This document shows, piece after piece, positions 19,061-28,231 of a stretch of DNA of 64,000 nucleotides. Under the pieces are notes generated by a model. That model was not told where the DNA came from. It searched no databases and saw only the letters and a list, made by a program, of their open reading frames with translations. Both the position numbers and the translations under genes were made by a program. The DNA comes from Gilliamella sp. Lep-s35 (GTDB lineage: Bacteria > Pseudomonadota > Gammaproteobacteria > Enterobacterales > Orbaceae). Location of the stretch: assembly GCF_009795845.1 (NCBI RefSeq), contig NZ_WTEX01000007.1, forward strand, positions 1-64,000, written 5' to 3'. Position 1 is the first letter of the stretch; each line of letters begins with the position of its first letter.

Positions 19061-19092
19061 AAAAAAGTTATCCGCCAATACATTTGGCGGAT
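19061..19092 (-). terminator. Internal terminator between ilvE and ilvD
   Basis: A 9-bp stem (ATCCGCCAA/TTGGCGGAT, loop of five) lies 15 bases past the ilvE stop. On the minus strand it is followed by AACTTTTTT. It should lower transcription into ilvDA or mark a separate ilvD promoter in the ~70 bases that follow. Confidence 0.7.
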
Positions 19093-19106
19093 TTTGGTTT
19101 TATCTG

Positions 19107-20036
19107 TTATTTAACTGGATCTAACCAACCGTATTTGTCTTCGGTTTTACCATTAAATAAGCCAAAAAATGTTTGTTGTATTTGTTTGGTGATTGGACCA
19201 CAACGACCAATCCCCACTTGGATGCGGTCAACACTGCGCACGGGGGTGATTTCCGCTGCGGTGCCAGTCATAAACACTTCGTCGGCTAAATAAAGTGATT
19301 CACGTGATAGTGTTTGCTCACGCACTTCTATGCCAATGTCTCGTGCTAGTGTTAGCACTGCGTCGCGAGTAATACCCGGAAGCGCGGAAGACGATAGAAC
19401 AGGGGTATATAAAATGTTATCTTTTATGATAAATAGGTTTTCGCCCGCGCCTTCTGATAGGTGACCATGCACATCGAGAGCAATACCTTCTTGAAAGCCA
19501 TTTGCTCGTGCTTCAGATCCAATTAATAATGACGATAAATAGTTACCGCCGGCTTTAGCTGCTGCAGGGATGGTGTTTGATGCAACCCGATGCCACGATG
19601 AAACCATTGCATCAATACCTTGATCTAAAGCTTCTTCACCAAGATAAGCCCCCCATGGGAATGCGGCAATCATGACATCGGTTTGATAGCCAGCAGGTGG
19701 GTTGACTCCCATGCCTACATCACCAACAAAAACAAGTGGGCGAATATAAGCACTTTTTAAATTATTTTTTTTGATAGTTTGGCGAGTCGCTTCCATAATT
19801 TCTTCAAGCGAATAAGGGACAGGAAAACGATAAATTTTAGCTGAGTTTAACAGCCTTTGTGCGTGTTCTTTGTGGCGAAAAATAGCCGGGCCTTTATGTG
19901 TATCATAACAACGTACCCCTTCAAATACTGAAGTTCCATAATGTAAAGCGTGTGACATAACATGTACTTTAGCATCTGCCCATGGAACCATTTCGCCATT
20001 AAACCAAATATAATCCGATTTTGCTGTAGAACCCAT
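19107..20036 (-). CDS. ilvE: Branched-chain amino acid aminotransferase (IlvE)
   Basis: A 309-residue fold-type IV PLP transaminase performing the last step to Ile, Val and Leu. It contains HALHYGTSVFEGVRCY, the PLP lysine in AAAKAGGNYLSS, the EGAGENLFII block and the cofactor-phosphate GTAAEITPV. It is flanked by ilvM upstream and ilvD downstream, as in enterobacteria. Confidence 0.96.
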   Translation of the reverse strand: MGSTAKSDYIWFNGEMVPWADAKVHVMSHALHYGTSVFEGVRCYDTHKGPAIFRHKEHAQRLLNSAKIYRFPVPYSLEEIMEATRQTIKKNNLKSAYIRPLVFVGDVGMGVNPPAGYQTDVMIAAFPWGAYLGEEALDQGIDAMVSSWHRVASNTIPAAAKAGGNYLSSLLIGSEARANGFQEGIALDVHGHLSEGAGENLFIIKDNILYTPVLSSSALPGITRDAVLTLARDIGIEVREQTLSRESLYLADEVFMTGTAAEITPVRSVDRIQVGIGRCGPITKQIQQTFFGLFNGKTEDKYGWLDPVK

Positions 20037-20168
20037 TTTTGTTTTCCTCTTTATTTTTTATTTGATAAGTATTTTTTGCTGTAAGTATTTTGCTTTAATG
20101 GTTAAGCATTATACCCTGAGTTTGTGCTTGTTTAACTGTTAAGTTATTTACTAACCTTGGCTTTATTT

Positions 20169-20399
20169 TTATTCAATTGTAATAACATCTTCTAATTTTG
20201 CTACTTGATTTTGTAATGTAAATAGCGATCTTTCAGTCGTTAATTGTAGCGTCATTATTATTGTGTTGTTTTCGGTTGTTTGCATTTGCATTGACTTAAT
20301 ATGCGCACCACGATGACGGATTACGCGTAATATTCGTTCTAGCGTTCCTAAATTATCATGCGCTTTTATAGTCAATTGATATTGCGTTTGTTCATTCAT
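20169..20399 (-). CDS. ilvM: Acetolactate synthase II small subunit (IlvM)
   Basis: A 76-residue single ACT-domain protein (YQLTIKAHDNLGTLERILRVIRHRG). This is the size and position of IlvM, the regulatory partner of IlvG. It starts three bases after the ilvG stop. Confidence 0.92.
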   Translation of the reverse strand: MNEQTQYQLTIKAHDNLGTLERILRVIRHRGAHIKSMQMQTTENNTIIMTLQLTTERSLFTLQNQVAKLEDVITIE

Positions 20400-20402
20400 T
20401 AT

Positions 20403-22079
20403 TTACTCCTTACCACTTTTATCTAGCATGTTTTCATTGGCAGCGCCGGGGGGGACTAGTGGCCATACGTTTTCTAATTCGTCTATGCATACATGTAAAA
20501 GGTAAGCACCTTTGGAATTGAACATGTTGTCAAGCGCACCGTTTATTTGTGACTTTTTGCTGATGGTTTGCCCCGGTATGTCAAACGCTTTGGCTAGCGT
20601 TAAAAAGTCGGGGTTATCAGATAGATTTGTTTCGCTGTATCTTTCGTTAAAAAATAACTCTTGCCATTGGCGAACCATGCCTAGGCGCTGGTTATCAATT
20701 AATACCATTTTTATTGGTAGCTGTTTGCGTTTGATAGTGGTGAGTTCTTGAACATTCATCATGAATGAACCATCGCCCGATACGCAGATAACGCAGTCAT
20801 TCGGTCTTGCCATTTGTGCACCAACGGCAGCAGGTAAACCAAATCCCATAGTGCCAAGCCCACTTGATGTGATAAAGTTTTGTGGGTGGGTAAAGCGCAT
20901 GTGCTGGGCTGTCCACATTTGGTGTTGTCCAACATCGGTTGTAATAACTGCATCAGCCGATTTACGCTCTGATAGGGTTTTTAATAATGCTGGTGCATAA
21001 ATGGCTTCGCCAGGGTGATCATAACGGGTTGGATGCAGTGCTTTTAATTCATCAATCCTTTGATGCCATGTGCTTATTGATACCGTTTGATTTAGCAACG
21101 GTAACACGTGTTTTATGTCACCTTGCAATCCTAAATGGCTTTGGCGTAATTTGTTGATTTCGGCTTGGTCGATATCAACGTGCAGCACTTTAGCATGCCG
21201 TGCAAATTCGTTAAGATTGCCCGTTACTCTATCATCAAACCGCACCCCTAACGCAATTAATAAATCGCACTCTTGCACTGCTAAATTAGCCGCTTTGGCG
21301 CCGTGCATGCCAATTAATCCTAAATAATAAGGGTTATTAAGATCGGCTACGCCAAGTCCTTTTAGGGTTGATACACTTGGAATGTTCGTTAATGCCATAA
21401 ATTGCCTTAGTTCGGCAATTGCGCCAGAAAGCCCAACCCCACCACCAATGTAAAGAATTGGTTTTTTAGCTTGGGTGATCATTTGTTTAGCTTGGTTTAT
21501 ATCATCAGGCAGGATTGGATATAATTGAGTGTTATTTTGAGCGGTTTTGGTTAAGGATGGCGATAAAAAGTTTTGATAATCTAGGTTGGCAAGCTGTATG
21601 TCTTTGGGGATGTCAATCAATATTGGCCCCGGCCTGCCCGAACTGGCTAAATCAAAGGCCTGCTCTAAGGTATTGGGTAAATCTTTAGCATCATCAATTA
21701 AGTAACTGTGTTTGGTGCAAGCAAGTGATAATCCTAAAACATCCACTTCTTGAAAGGCGTCAGTACCAATAAGCTTTGTGGGAACTTGTCCTGTTATGGC
21801 AACAATCGGTACTGAATCAATTAAGGCGTCGGCAAGACCTGTGATGATGTTGGTTGCACCGGGGCCAGAAGTGGCAATGCAAACGCCAGTTTTGCCTGTT
21901 GCTCGGGCATAGCCTATAGCTGCCATGGCTGCACCTTGTTCGTGGCGACAAAGTACATGTTCAATACCACCATCATAAAGTGCATCGTATAGCGGCATAA
22001 TTTGTCCACCAGGATATCCAAAAACGGTGGTTACACCTTTTTCTTTTAAAGTTTTTACTATCCACTGTGTTGCTAACAT
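20403..22079 (-). CDS. ilvG: Acetolactate synthase II large subunit (IlvG)
   Basis: A 558-residue ThDP-dependent enzyme. The N-terminal catalytic glutamate is in [23 protein letters not shown]/ThDP-binding features include [13 protein letters not shown], and the ThDP-Mg motif is [14 protein letters not shown]. It makes acetolactate and acetohydroxybutyrate. The frame is intact, unlike the frameshifted ilvG of E. coli K-12. ATG 22079 is preferred (AGGA upstream; [11 protein letters not shown] matches the family N-terminus). Confidence 0.95.
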   Translation of the reverse strand: MLATQWIVKTLKEKGVTTVFGYPGGQIMPLYDALYDGGIEHVLCRHEQGAAMAAIGYARATGKTGVCIATSGPGATNIITGLADALIDSVPIVAITGQVPTKLIGTDAFQEVDVLGLSLACTKHSYLIDDAKDLPNTLEQAFDLASSGRPGPILIDIPKDIQLANLDYQNFLSPSLTKTAQNNTQLYPILPDDINQAKQMITQAKKPILYIGGGVGLSGAIAELRQFMALTNIPSVSTLKGLGVADLNNPYYLGLIGMHGAKAANLAVQECDLLIALGVRFDDRVTGNLNEFARHAKVLHVDIDQAEINKLRQSHLGLQGDIKHVLPLLNQTVSISTWHQRIDELKALHPTRYDHPGEAIYAPALLKTLSERKSADAVITTDVGQHQMWTAQHMRFTHPQNFITSSGLGTMGFGLPAAVGAQMARPNDCVICVSGDGSFMMNVQELTTIKRKQLPIKMVLIDNQRLGMVRQWQELFFNERYSETNLSDNPDFLTLAKAFDIPGQTISKKSQINGALDNMFNSKGAYLLHVCIDELENVWPLVPPGAANENMLDKSGKE

Positions 22080-22145
22080 TGATTCCTCACTTATTTTGCC
22101 CATTTATTATTCATAAAAATAAGATTTATTAAAAATAAAATTCAT

Positions 22146-22180
22146 AAAAAAACCCCCGCTTTTTAAGGGCGGGGGTTTTT
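22146..22180 (-). terminator. ilv attenuator terminator
   Basis: A GC-rich hairpin (ACCCCCGC with GCGGGGGT, loop of ~9) with a T7 run on the minus strand, between the leader peptide and ilvG. The GCGGGGGC segment inside the leader codons (+ strand 22214-22223) can pair with its CCCCC arm to form an alternative antiterminator. Confidence 0.9.
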
Positions 22181-22201
22181 GAGTTATGTATGAACATACT
22201 T

Positions 22202-22285
22202 TTAATTCAAAAAACGCCCCCGCGTTGGAATAATGACCACGCTGACAATAATGTTGATGAGGACGATTTTGAGTGAAAATTTCAT
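22202..22285 (-). CDS. ilvL: ilv operon leader peptide (IlvL)
   Basis: A 27-residue frame starting MKFSLKIVLINIIVSVVII, so 13 of 19 residues are Ile, Val or Leu, and ending in PTRGRFLN. It precedes a strong terminator and ilvG. Ribosome stalling at Ile/Val/Leu codons when charged tRNAs are low should favour the antiterminator. It is analogous to E. coli IlvL but about five residues shorter. Confidence 0.9.
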   Translation of the reverse strand: MKFSLKIVLINIIVSVVIIPTRGRFLN

Positions 22286-22463
22286 AATGTTATACAATTA
22301 ACTGTTTGTCATTTTTTAAAAACTATTCTTAACAAAATACTCGTTTTAAAAAAAAGTGCAACCGTTTTTTGACGTTTTTGTCATGTGCATCAATAAATTA
22401 ATAAACTGTCAAAAAATTTCAGAAAACCACATATTTTAGTATAAAGTTCACTTTATTTGCAGC

Positions 22464-22501
22464 TTATTTTTGTAAAAAATATTCAGGAGTCTATACCGTT
22501 T
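22464..22501 (+). repeat. Dispersed direct repeat, copy R2
   Basis: Identical over 38 bp to R1 (15451-15488). R1 and R2 bracket the whole ilv operon. R2 and R3 bracket the mini-IS and the surface-protein gene. Confidence 0.85.
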
Positions 22502-22599
22502 GCCGATTAAAAAACAAATTATTAATCAGTTAAAAAAATCTGACATATTTTGAGCAAATTATTTTAAACATGGTGTGTGAATAATTTCATTGTCTTATA

Positions 22600-22868
22600 T
22601 GTAGGAAAACGCCGAGTTGTTTACACTTCATGGTTAAAATAATCCTCTAAAAACTCATAAGGCGTTTTTCCTGAAATCGCTTTATGCGGTTTTATGGTAT
22701 TATAAAAATTAATAAAGCGTTTTGCCAAATCAGTGACCGTTATTTTTTCTTTATGATATAAATGCCATATCTCTTGTCTGTAATAAGGCGTTAATTTTAT
22801 TTTTTATTTATGTATATTCATTACAGTATTTTCTCAAATTACTGTAAACAACGTGAGAAATTTCTACA
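22600..22868 (-). mobile_element. Internally deleted IS481-family element (269 bp)
   Basis: Both ends begin TGTAG and share GTTGTTTACA in inverted orientation (22600 inward and 22868 inward). Between them only the start and end of a transposase survive. The two halves are fused in frame, so the element resembles a non-autonomous MITE derived from an IS481-type insertion sequence. Confidence 0.75.
22621..22821 (-). pseudogene. IS481-family transposase, internally deleted
   Basis: The minus-strand frame from ATG 22821 reads MNIHK, a stop, then KIKLTPYYRQEIWHLYHKEK (N-terminal HTH), joined directly to the C-terminal FINFYNTIKPHKAISGKTPY and the ending YFNHEV, with a stop at 22621-22623. The DDE catalytic core is absent. 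The HTH half and the C-terminal half abut at about LAKRF/INFY. Confidence 0.75.
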
Positions 22869-23003
22869 TGTTATACATTTAAAAAATTTTCAAAAAAGCT
22901 AGCCAAGTGAATTTCAAAAGATTAAAATTTATGAGAGGGTTTGATCATTTTACAATCAAATGATTATAAACAAAACAAGATATTATTTTACAAAGGAAGT
23001 ATA

Positions 23004-24095
23004 ATGCAGCACCATATTATTAAACACCGACACTGGCAAACCTATGTTTTAAGTTTACCAAACACTGCCATTAGGTGCATTTTCACATTTTTCTCGCTTA
23101 TATCCTCGATATTATCGCTTAAATTATCACTAAAATCATTGGCAAAAATTGTATTACTGGCACTGCCGTTATTGTCATATTCGTGGCAATTGCAGGCAGC
23201 AAATGATAACACTAATCAAACGGATAAGCGTAGTGATGCCATAATACTACCACTGACGGAAGTTATTAATTATGCAAGGCCAACTCTAAGGGGTGGTTTT
23301 GGAGGCCCAGCTGACATATGGAATTCGAATAAAGGCTTTTTAGTTCAATCAATCGAGCCTCAGTCATACAATCTCAATTTTCCGACCACGGGTGCGAATG
23401 GTCTATTTTTTGATTTACTCATAAGTGGCGTAGATATAAATAAATTGACATGGCAACCAGTCACGCACGAAGGAATTACTGCAACAGTGACAAATGTTGT
23501 AAATGCTCATTTGTGGACTCCTGATTATGAGGAGAGAGGACCTGTGGTAGCTCGCGTAACGCTAACCGGTCCAGTGGCAACAATAAATCAACATAAGAAT
23601 CCGAATCCTAGCCCAATTGCTAAGCCAAGGTTACCGCAGACGTTTGAGTTAGTGGGTAGAGATAATGATGGCCATGAGGTAGTCTATGGATTTGTGCTAC
23701 AAAAGTGGTTTGTCAATCGTGGTGCTGAATCTAAACCTTATAGTGACCAGTTAGCATGGTGTAATAGTTTGGGTTATCGCATGCCGAAGGTAAAAGATTT
23801 AACCAATGCGAAGTGTGGTAAACATTATTATTTCCCCTGTAGGAATGGCATAGATGGCGCCAAGCCGTCGTCAGGAGAGTATGGATTACAACGTCGAATT
23901 GGCGCTGGATTTTTCACGGAGTGGGGCTACGTGCAGGACTACTATGGTGCGAACTTTGTCTTCCTCTACTATTGGACAAGTGACGGGGTAGAGGCAGATA
24001 GAATTCGGTACAATGTCTACGCGGGCGGTGGCAACGTTGCCATCCCCAGCGACTCCCCCGACACTCACTTTTATGCTGTTTGCACCACCCCTTAG
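23004..24095 (+). CDS. Secreted surface protein with lectin/Lcl-like C-terminal domain
   Basis: 363 residues. The long basic-hydrophobic N-terminus (HHIIKHRHW, then two hydrophobic stretches up to ~residue 64) resembles an extended signal peptide, with processing likely near LQAAND. A small beta domain follows. From ~residue 235 (VVYGFVLQKWFVNRG) there is a module with WCNSLGYRMPKVKDLTNAKC, a YWTSDG block and a final YAVCTTP. This layout resembles C-type-lectin-like folds of the invasin C-terminus/DUF1566 (Lcl) type. Paired cysteines suggest disulphides outside the cytoplasm. No beta-barrel or LPXTG is present, so the surface anchor is unknown. It is probably an adhesin-like host-contact protein. 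ATG 23004 has AAGGAAG upstream. Confidence 0.6.
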   Translation: MQHHIIKHRHWQTYVLSLPNTAIRCIFTFFSLISSILSLKLSLKSLAKIVLLALPLLSYSWQLQAANDNTNQTDKRSDAIILPLTEVINYARPTLRGGFGGPADIWNSNKGFLVQSIEPQSYNLNFPTTGANGLFFDLLISGVDINKLTWQPVTHEGITATVTNVVNAHLWTPDYEERGPVVARVTLTGPVATINQHKNPNPSPIAKPRLPQTFELVGRDNDGHEVVYGFVLQKWFVNRGAESKPYSDQLAWCNSLGYRMPKVKDLTNAKCGKHYYFPCRNGIDGAKPSSGEYGLQRRIGAGFFTEWGYVQDYYGANFVFLYYWTSDGVEADRIRYNVYAGGGNVAIPSDSPDTHFYAVCTTP

Positions 24096-24146
24096 TTTTT
24101 AGTTATTAATCTTTAAAGTTATATAAGACAGCCAAGCAATAAAAAA

Positions 24147-24179
24147 CAGCAGCCCCACATTAAGTGGGGCTGTTTATTT
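24147..24179 (+). terminator. Terminator of the surface-protein gene
   Basis: The strong stem AGCCCCAC/GTGGGGCT with an ATTAA loop is followed by GTTTATTTT. A diverged copy of this hairpin with its flanks lies at ~24430-24455. Confidence 0.8.
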
Positions 24180-24185
24180 TGCCGA

Positions 24186-24222
24186 TTATTTTGTAAAAAA
24201 TATTCCGGAGTCTATACCGTTT
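24186..24222 (+). repeat. Dispersed direct repeat, copy R3
   Basis: A 37-bp variant of R1/R2 (one T shorter, ATTCCGG instead of ATTCAGG), directly after the surface-protein terminator. It shares its variant bases with R4. Confidence 0.85.
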
Positions 24223-24393
24223 TAAATTCATAACAAATTGATTTAACTAAAAAAGTAAAAAGTGCCAACAACACCGCAAGGCCAATATTTCAGTTTTTTT
24301 ACGCTATCAAGAAAACAGACAAAGCCCCATTTTTGTTAAAAACTTTCAGGAATGCACCTTATTTATGTAAAAAACCTAAAAAAATCAAACTTA

Positions 24394-24506
24394 AGTTATA
24401 AAAACTAGCCAAGCAATAAAAAGCAGAAGCCCCACATTAAGCGTGGCTGTTTATTGGTTTATTTTGTCGGTTATTTTGTAAAAAATATTCCGGAGTCTAT
24501 ACCGTT
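24394..24506 (+). repeat. Duplicated gene-tail cassette end with repeat copy R4
   Basis: This stretch repeats 24117-24222: AGCCAAGCAATAAAAA, the CCCCACATTAAG hairpin (here with GCGTGG, so partly unpaired), TTATTTTGT and the repeat R4 (24471-24506). It looks like the tail of a second surface-protein cassette whose coding part is gone. The 24223-24393 DNA between the copies shows no coding relic; a faint repeat-like stretch lies near 24329-24365. Confidence 0.7.
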
Positions 24507-24598
24507 AAACCGAATAAAGCGATTTTAAGCCAAAGGACTTATGCGCTTTTAGCGAATTACCTTAATGATGAAATGTAAAAACTCGGTGTTTTTCTACA
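24493..24598 (+). mobile_element. 3' fragment of an IS481-family element
   Basis: In frame it reads YTVKPNKAILSQRTYALLAN and then YLNDEM-stop, matching the C-terminus of the transposase in 22600-22868. It ends in the same terminal repeat (inverse of TGTAGAAAAACACCGAG) at 24598. It starts inside repeat R4, so R4 and the IS relic are fused. Confidence 0.7.
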
Positions 24599-24670
24599 GA
24601 TTATTGCTTATATAAAGACTAATTTAGCGCTTTATGGTATGATTAGCGCCAAATTCAATGACAATAAGTT

Positions 24671-26298
24671 ATGCTGATTAAGAGTTATCAAGTTTTAGCA
24701 TGCAAATGGCGACCAAAATCATTTTCTGAAGTTGTGGGGCAGGAGCATGTCCTTAAAATTTTGTCTAATGCACTATCACTTGGTCGCGTTCATCATGCTT
24801 ATTTATTATCAGGCACACGAGGCGTGGGTAAAACGTCAATTGCACGTTTATTAGCAAAAGGGCTCAATTGCGAAACAGGCATTACGGCAACACCTTGCGG
24901 GGTTTGTGATAACTGTCGTGATATTGAGCAAGGGCGATTTGTTGACTTGCTCGAGATCGATGCCGCATCACGAACCAAAGTCGAAGACACGCGTGAAATT
25001 CTTGATAATATTCAATACTTACCAACTAAAGGGCGCTTTAAGGTCTACTTGATTGACGAAGTCCATATGCTGTCACGCTGTTTGCATTTAAATGTGCTTG
25101 ATTCAACTCTTGGCTTTTATGCCAAAGGCCGTTGATGCGGTTGTTCCGCCAACTGTGCTACAGCCACAATCGCAAACCCAAACCCAAACTCAACACCAAG
25201 CTCAAGCTCAAGCTCAAGCAATAGAGCAAACTAATGTATCAAAGCAAGCAGAGGGTAATAAGTCAGTTAATTCTCAAACGCAAATTTCGCATGTAACAAC
25301 ACCAGTACAAGCGACAAAGGCACCGCAAGTAAGTCAGCTTGAGCATAACGCAGTTAATCACTCAGATCCCGTTAAATCCTCCTCGCTTGAAGCAAAACAA
25401 TCAGCGCTTAGCTCGCCTTTATCTGGATCTGAACAATCACAAAATTCCTCTAAACCAGTGAGTGACAAGTCGTCTGTTGCTAGCCGAAAAGTTGAAAAAA
25501 TGGCTAAATCTGGAAATGATGATTTAGCGATTCCTGATGATGTTTCAACGGTGACTAAAAGCATTTTAGAAATGCGCATGCAGTTGATGAAAGAGGAACA
25601 AAATCCAAAAAAGCCTAAAACGGTTGAGGCTAAGGTGGCTCAACCAAAAAGCCCTGTAATCAACGCATCACTTGAACGAATTAAGCAAAATTCGGTTCCT
25701 GTTGAGTCTATCAATACCGATAATAGCGATAGTCATGCTGATAATGATAGCGATAATAGTAACGAAAAAGAAGAAATCACAGCCGAAAATTATCAATGGC
25801 AAGCGAGTGGTTTAATTCCGATGAAAGAAGAGATTGTGGTTGATACTAAAGCCTTTCGTGAATCGCTTAACGGTGAAAAAACACCTGAAATGACTAAAAA
25901 ATTGATTGCAGAAATGGCTCAAAAGGATGCATGGTGTGCTGAAATTGAGCAATTGGATTTGTCACCTTTGATTAAGCAAATTTTTGTTAACTCGGCTGTT
26001 GAGCAAACAGATAATGAAACGATTGTGTTGCATTTGCGTTCAAACGTTAAACATTTAATTAATTCGGTATCGAATGTGATTAAAGTAAAAAAAGCGCTTT
26101 GCAAACATCGTAACCAAGAGCTTGATGTAAATATTATTATTGATGATGATCTAAATTATAAAACACCAATTGAAATGCGTGAAGAGTTGTACCAAGAAAA
26201 ACTCGCACAAGCGAAGATAACGATTGCTGAAGATCCAAAAGTGGCTACAATTTGCCGATATTTTGACGCTAAGATTGATGAAGCAAGTGTTCGTCCTA
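24671..26298 (+). pseudogene. Broken second copy of dnaX (clamp-loader tau/gamma)
   Basis: Nearly identical to the intact dnaX at 34414-36645, with homology starting ~60 bases upstream of the gene. It carries a ~108-bp deletion after HMLSR (between CGC microhomologies), a 6-bp deletion, and a ~530-bp deletion ending at the CTTGGCTTTTATGCC sequence. The last shifts frame, and the first frame ends at a TGA at 25133-25135. AAA+ domains II-III are lost. The tau C-terminal part stays open in another frame from ATG 25092, including the frameshift heptamer near 25608-25615. Homology ends at the codons ASVRP (26298), just before the real stop. Confidence 0.93.
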
Positions 26299-26334
26299 TG
26301 ACTATTTTTTGTATTATTTGTGAATTAAATTGCT

Positions 26335-26712
26335 TTAAGATCGCAAATATTGGTACGATAAAATCCCTAAAAATGTCATTAAAACTGAGCCAATTACATG
26401 AATCAATATGGCTGCTAAGCCCCAAGATATTCGACCTTCTTGTAAAAAGTTAACAATTTCGGCTGAAAAAGTTGAAAAGGTTGATAGCCCTCCACAAAAA
26501 CCGGTTATCACAAGTAAACGCCATTCGGCAGAAAGGTTAGAATGGTTAAAAAAAGCAATGGCAAAACCAATAATATAACCTGCAACTAAATTAGACAGTA
26601 ATGTGCCTAGCGGAATTGCAAAAGCAATAATATTTAATTTAAGCGATAAAAACCAACGTAACAAACCACCCGCCACCGAACCGACCGAAATAGCTAAAAT
26701 CAGTTTTAACAT
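26335..26712 (-). CDS. crcB: Fluoride ion channel CrcB/Fluc
   Basis: A 125-residue, four-helix inner-membrane protein with [13 protein letters not shown] at the start, the [15 protein letters not shown] block containing the pore Asn, and [15 protein letters not shown]. It exports fluoride as a dual-topology dimer. No fluoride riboswitch was recognised upstream. Its 3' end abuts the dnaX pseudogene. Confidence 0.93.
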   Translation of the reverse strand: MLKLILAISVGSVAGGLLRWFLSLKLNIIAFAIPLGTLLSNLVAGYIIGFAIAFFNHSNLSAEWRLLVITGFCGGLSTFSTFSAEIVNFLQEGRISWGLAAILIHVIGSVLMTFLGILSYQYLRS

Positions 26713-26883
26713 AATGATATGTCCTTGCTTATATACTGTAATAAAAAGTTAAATTTGTTATCGATATCAATAATAATTGATCAATAAACATTTGAAACGA
26801 TCATACCAGTAGAAAATAGAAATAGGAAATTCTAAGCAGATTGAGATAGAATATTTAGCATTATCAAGAATTGAGGTTTATAT

Positions 26884-27501
26884 ATGTTTACAGGTATTGT
26901 GCAAGGAGTTGGTCAGATCATTGATATTGAAGATAAAGATAAATTAAGAACATATAAAGTTAAATTACCCCATCAATTGGTCGATAAAATTGAAATTGGT
27001 GCTTCAATTGCTAATGATGGTTGTTGCTTGACAGTGACAAGTTTTGAGCAAGATTGGGTAACGTTTGATATTATGCAAGAAACCCTAGCGTTAACAACAT
27101 TAGGCAATAAAAAAATCCACGATTTTGTCAATATTGAACGTAGTGCAAAATATGGTGATGAAGTGGGTGGGCATATTATGTCTGGTCATATTTCTTGCAC
27201 AGCAACTATAATTGATATTCAAAAAACAGCAACCAATTGCCAAATGACGTTACAGTTGCCAGCACAATTTAGTAAGTATTTATTATATAAAGGCTTTATT
27301 GGTATTGATGGTGCAAGCTTGACGGTTGGCAAGGTTAACGATAATTGCTTTCATATTCATCTAATCCCTGAAACACTCGCTGTTACTACCTTAAACGCAA
27401 AAAGAGTTGGGGACAAAGTTAATATCGAAATCGACTCTCAAACTCAAGCCATTGTCGATACGGTTGAGCGAGTATTAGCAACAAAAAATTGGGTAAATTA
27501 A
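26884..27501 (+). CDS. ribE: Riboflavin synthase (alpha subunit)
   Basis: A 205-residue trimeric enzyme (ribC in older E. coli naming) dismutating two lumazines into riboflavin. Two tandem lumazine-binding barrels are seen: MFTGIVQGVGQI with ANDGCCLTV, and GHIMSGHIS with GIDGASLTVGKV. No FMN riboswitch was found upstream, and no other rib gene adjoins it. Confidence 0.95.
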   Translation: MFTGIVQGVGQIIDIEDKDKLRTYKVKLPHQLVDKIEIGASIANDGCCLTVTSFEQDWVTFDIMQETLALTTLGNKKIHDFVNIERSAKYGDEVGGHIMSGHISCTATIIDIQKTATNCQMTLQLPAQFSKYLLYKGFIGIDGASLTVGKVNDNCFHIHLIPETLAVTTLNAKRVGDKVNIEIDSQTQAIVDTVERVLATKNWVN

Positions 27502-27626
27502 ATCTTATAAAATATCAAGATTAAAGTTACTTTAAAACCTAGAATAAAGGGTTAGATAAAATAATTAAGGCTAGGGGGATTGGATATAACGATAATCTAT
27601 CTTCCCACCTTGTAAGGGGAATTTTA

Positions 27627-27998
27627 TTATTTTGGCAATGTTCTTGGATCAGGTCCATATTTGTTTACACCTGGAATTGGAGTCAATATTAAAGATACAC
27701 CTATTATAATTGCACCACAGAAAAAATAACCAAGACACCACCACCCGCTTGCGTTTGCATCATGTAGCCGTCTAACATTGTAGGATAAAATTGCAAAAAA
27801 GTTAACGATCAGAAATATAGCTAAACAAATAACAACTAGTAAAAGTGGTAATATTTTTATCCCAATTATAGTAAAAGTGAACAATGCTATAAATTGGAAG
27901 AGAATAAAATAACCAAACTCACTACGAGTTGAACGACCTTCGTAACAAAATATTTTTCTATACCCATCAAGCAATGAATTAATTGCTTTATCTAACAC
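27627..27998 (-). CDS. DUF805-family inner-membrane protein
   Basis: A 123-residue protein with four hydrophobic helices and the DUF805 pattern: an N-terminal (F)CYEGRSTRSEFGYF, the central VRRLHDANASGWW, and the C-terminal GVNKYGPDP. Function is unknown (YhaH/YiiR-like family). It stands alone between ribE and the PTS regulator. Confidence 0.85.
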   Translation of the reverse strand: MLDKAINSLLDGYRKIFCYEGRSTRSEFGYFILFQFIALFTFTIIGIKILPLLLVVICLAIFLIVNFFAILSYNVRRLHDANASGWWCLGYFFCGAIIIGVSLILTPIPGVNKYGPDPRTLPK

Positions 27999-28231
27999 TT
28001 AATACTCCTTATTTATTAAAATTTTTGTAACTATATAATAAATAAAAATTTATTTTAAATATTCTATATTAGCAAGGTGATAAAAATATAATTAAAGTTT
28101 TCCTGCTTTTTTATTACATCTAATTCCAGATTAATCTGGAAAAAAATGTCATCGTCTTATTTATCCAACTAATTATACTTTAATATATTGAATCATGAAT
28201 ATATTTAAAAATATAAAAAGGGAGTTTGGTA

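Noticed and set aside
15451-24506. CRISPR array suggested by four ~38-bp repeats
   Set aside because: Spacings are 7 kb, 1.7 kb and 0.25 kb, with genes between them, and no cas genes are present.
25092-26453. Independent 453-codon gene
   Set aside because: Its sequence to 26298 is the displaced tau part of the dnaX pseudogene, and the remainder reads antisense through crcB.
26713-26883. Fluoride riboswitch before crcB or FMN riboswitch before ribE
   Set aside because: The divergent intergenic region is AT-rich and lacks the conserved motifs of either aptamer.
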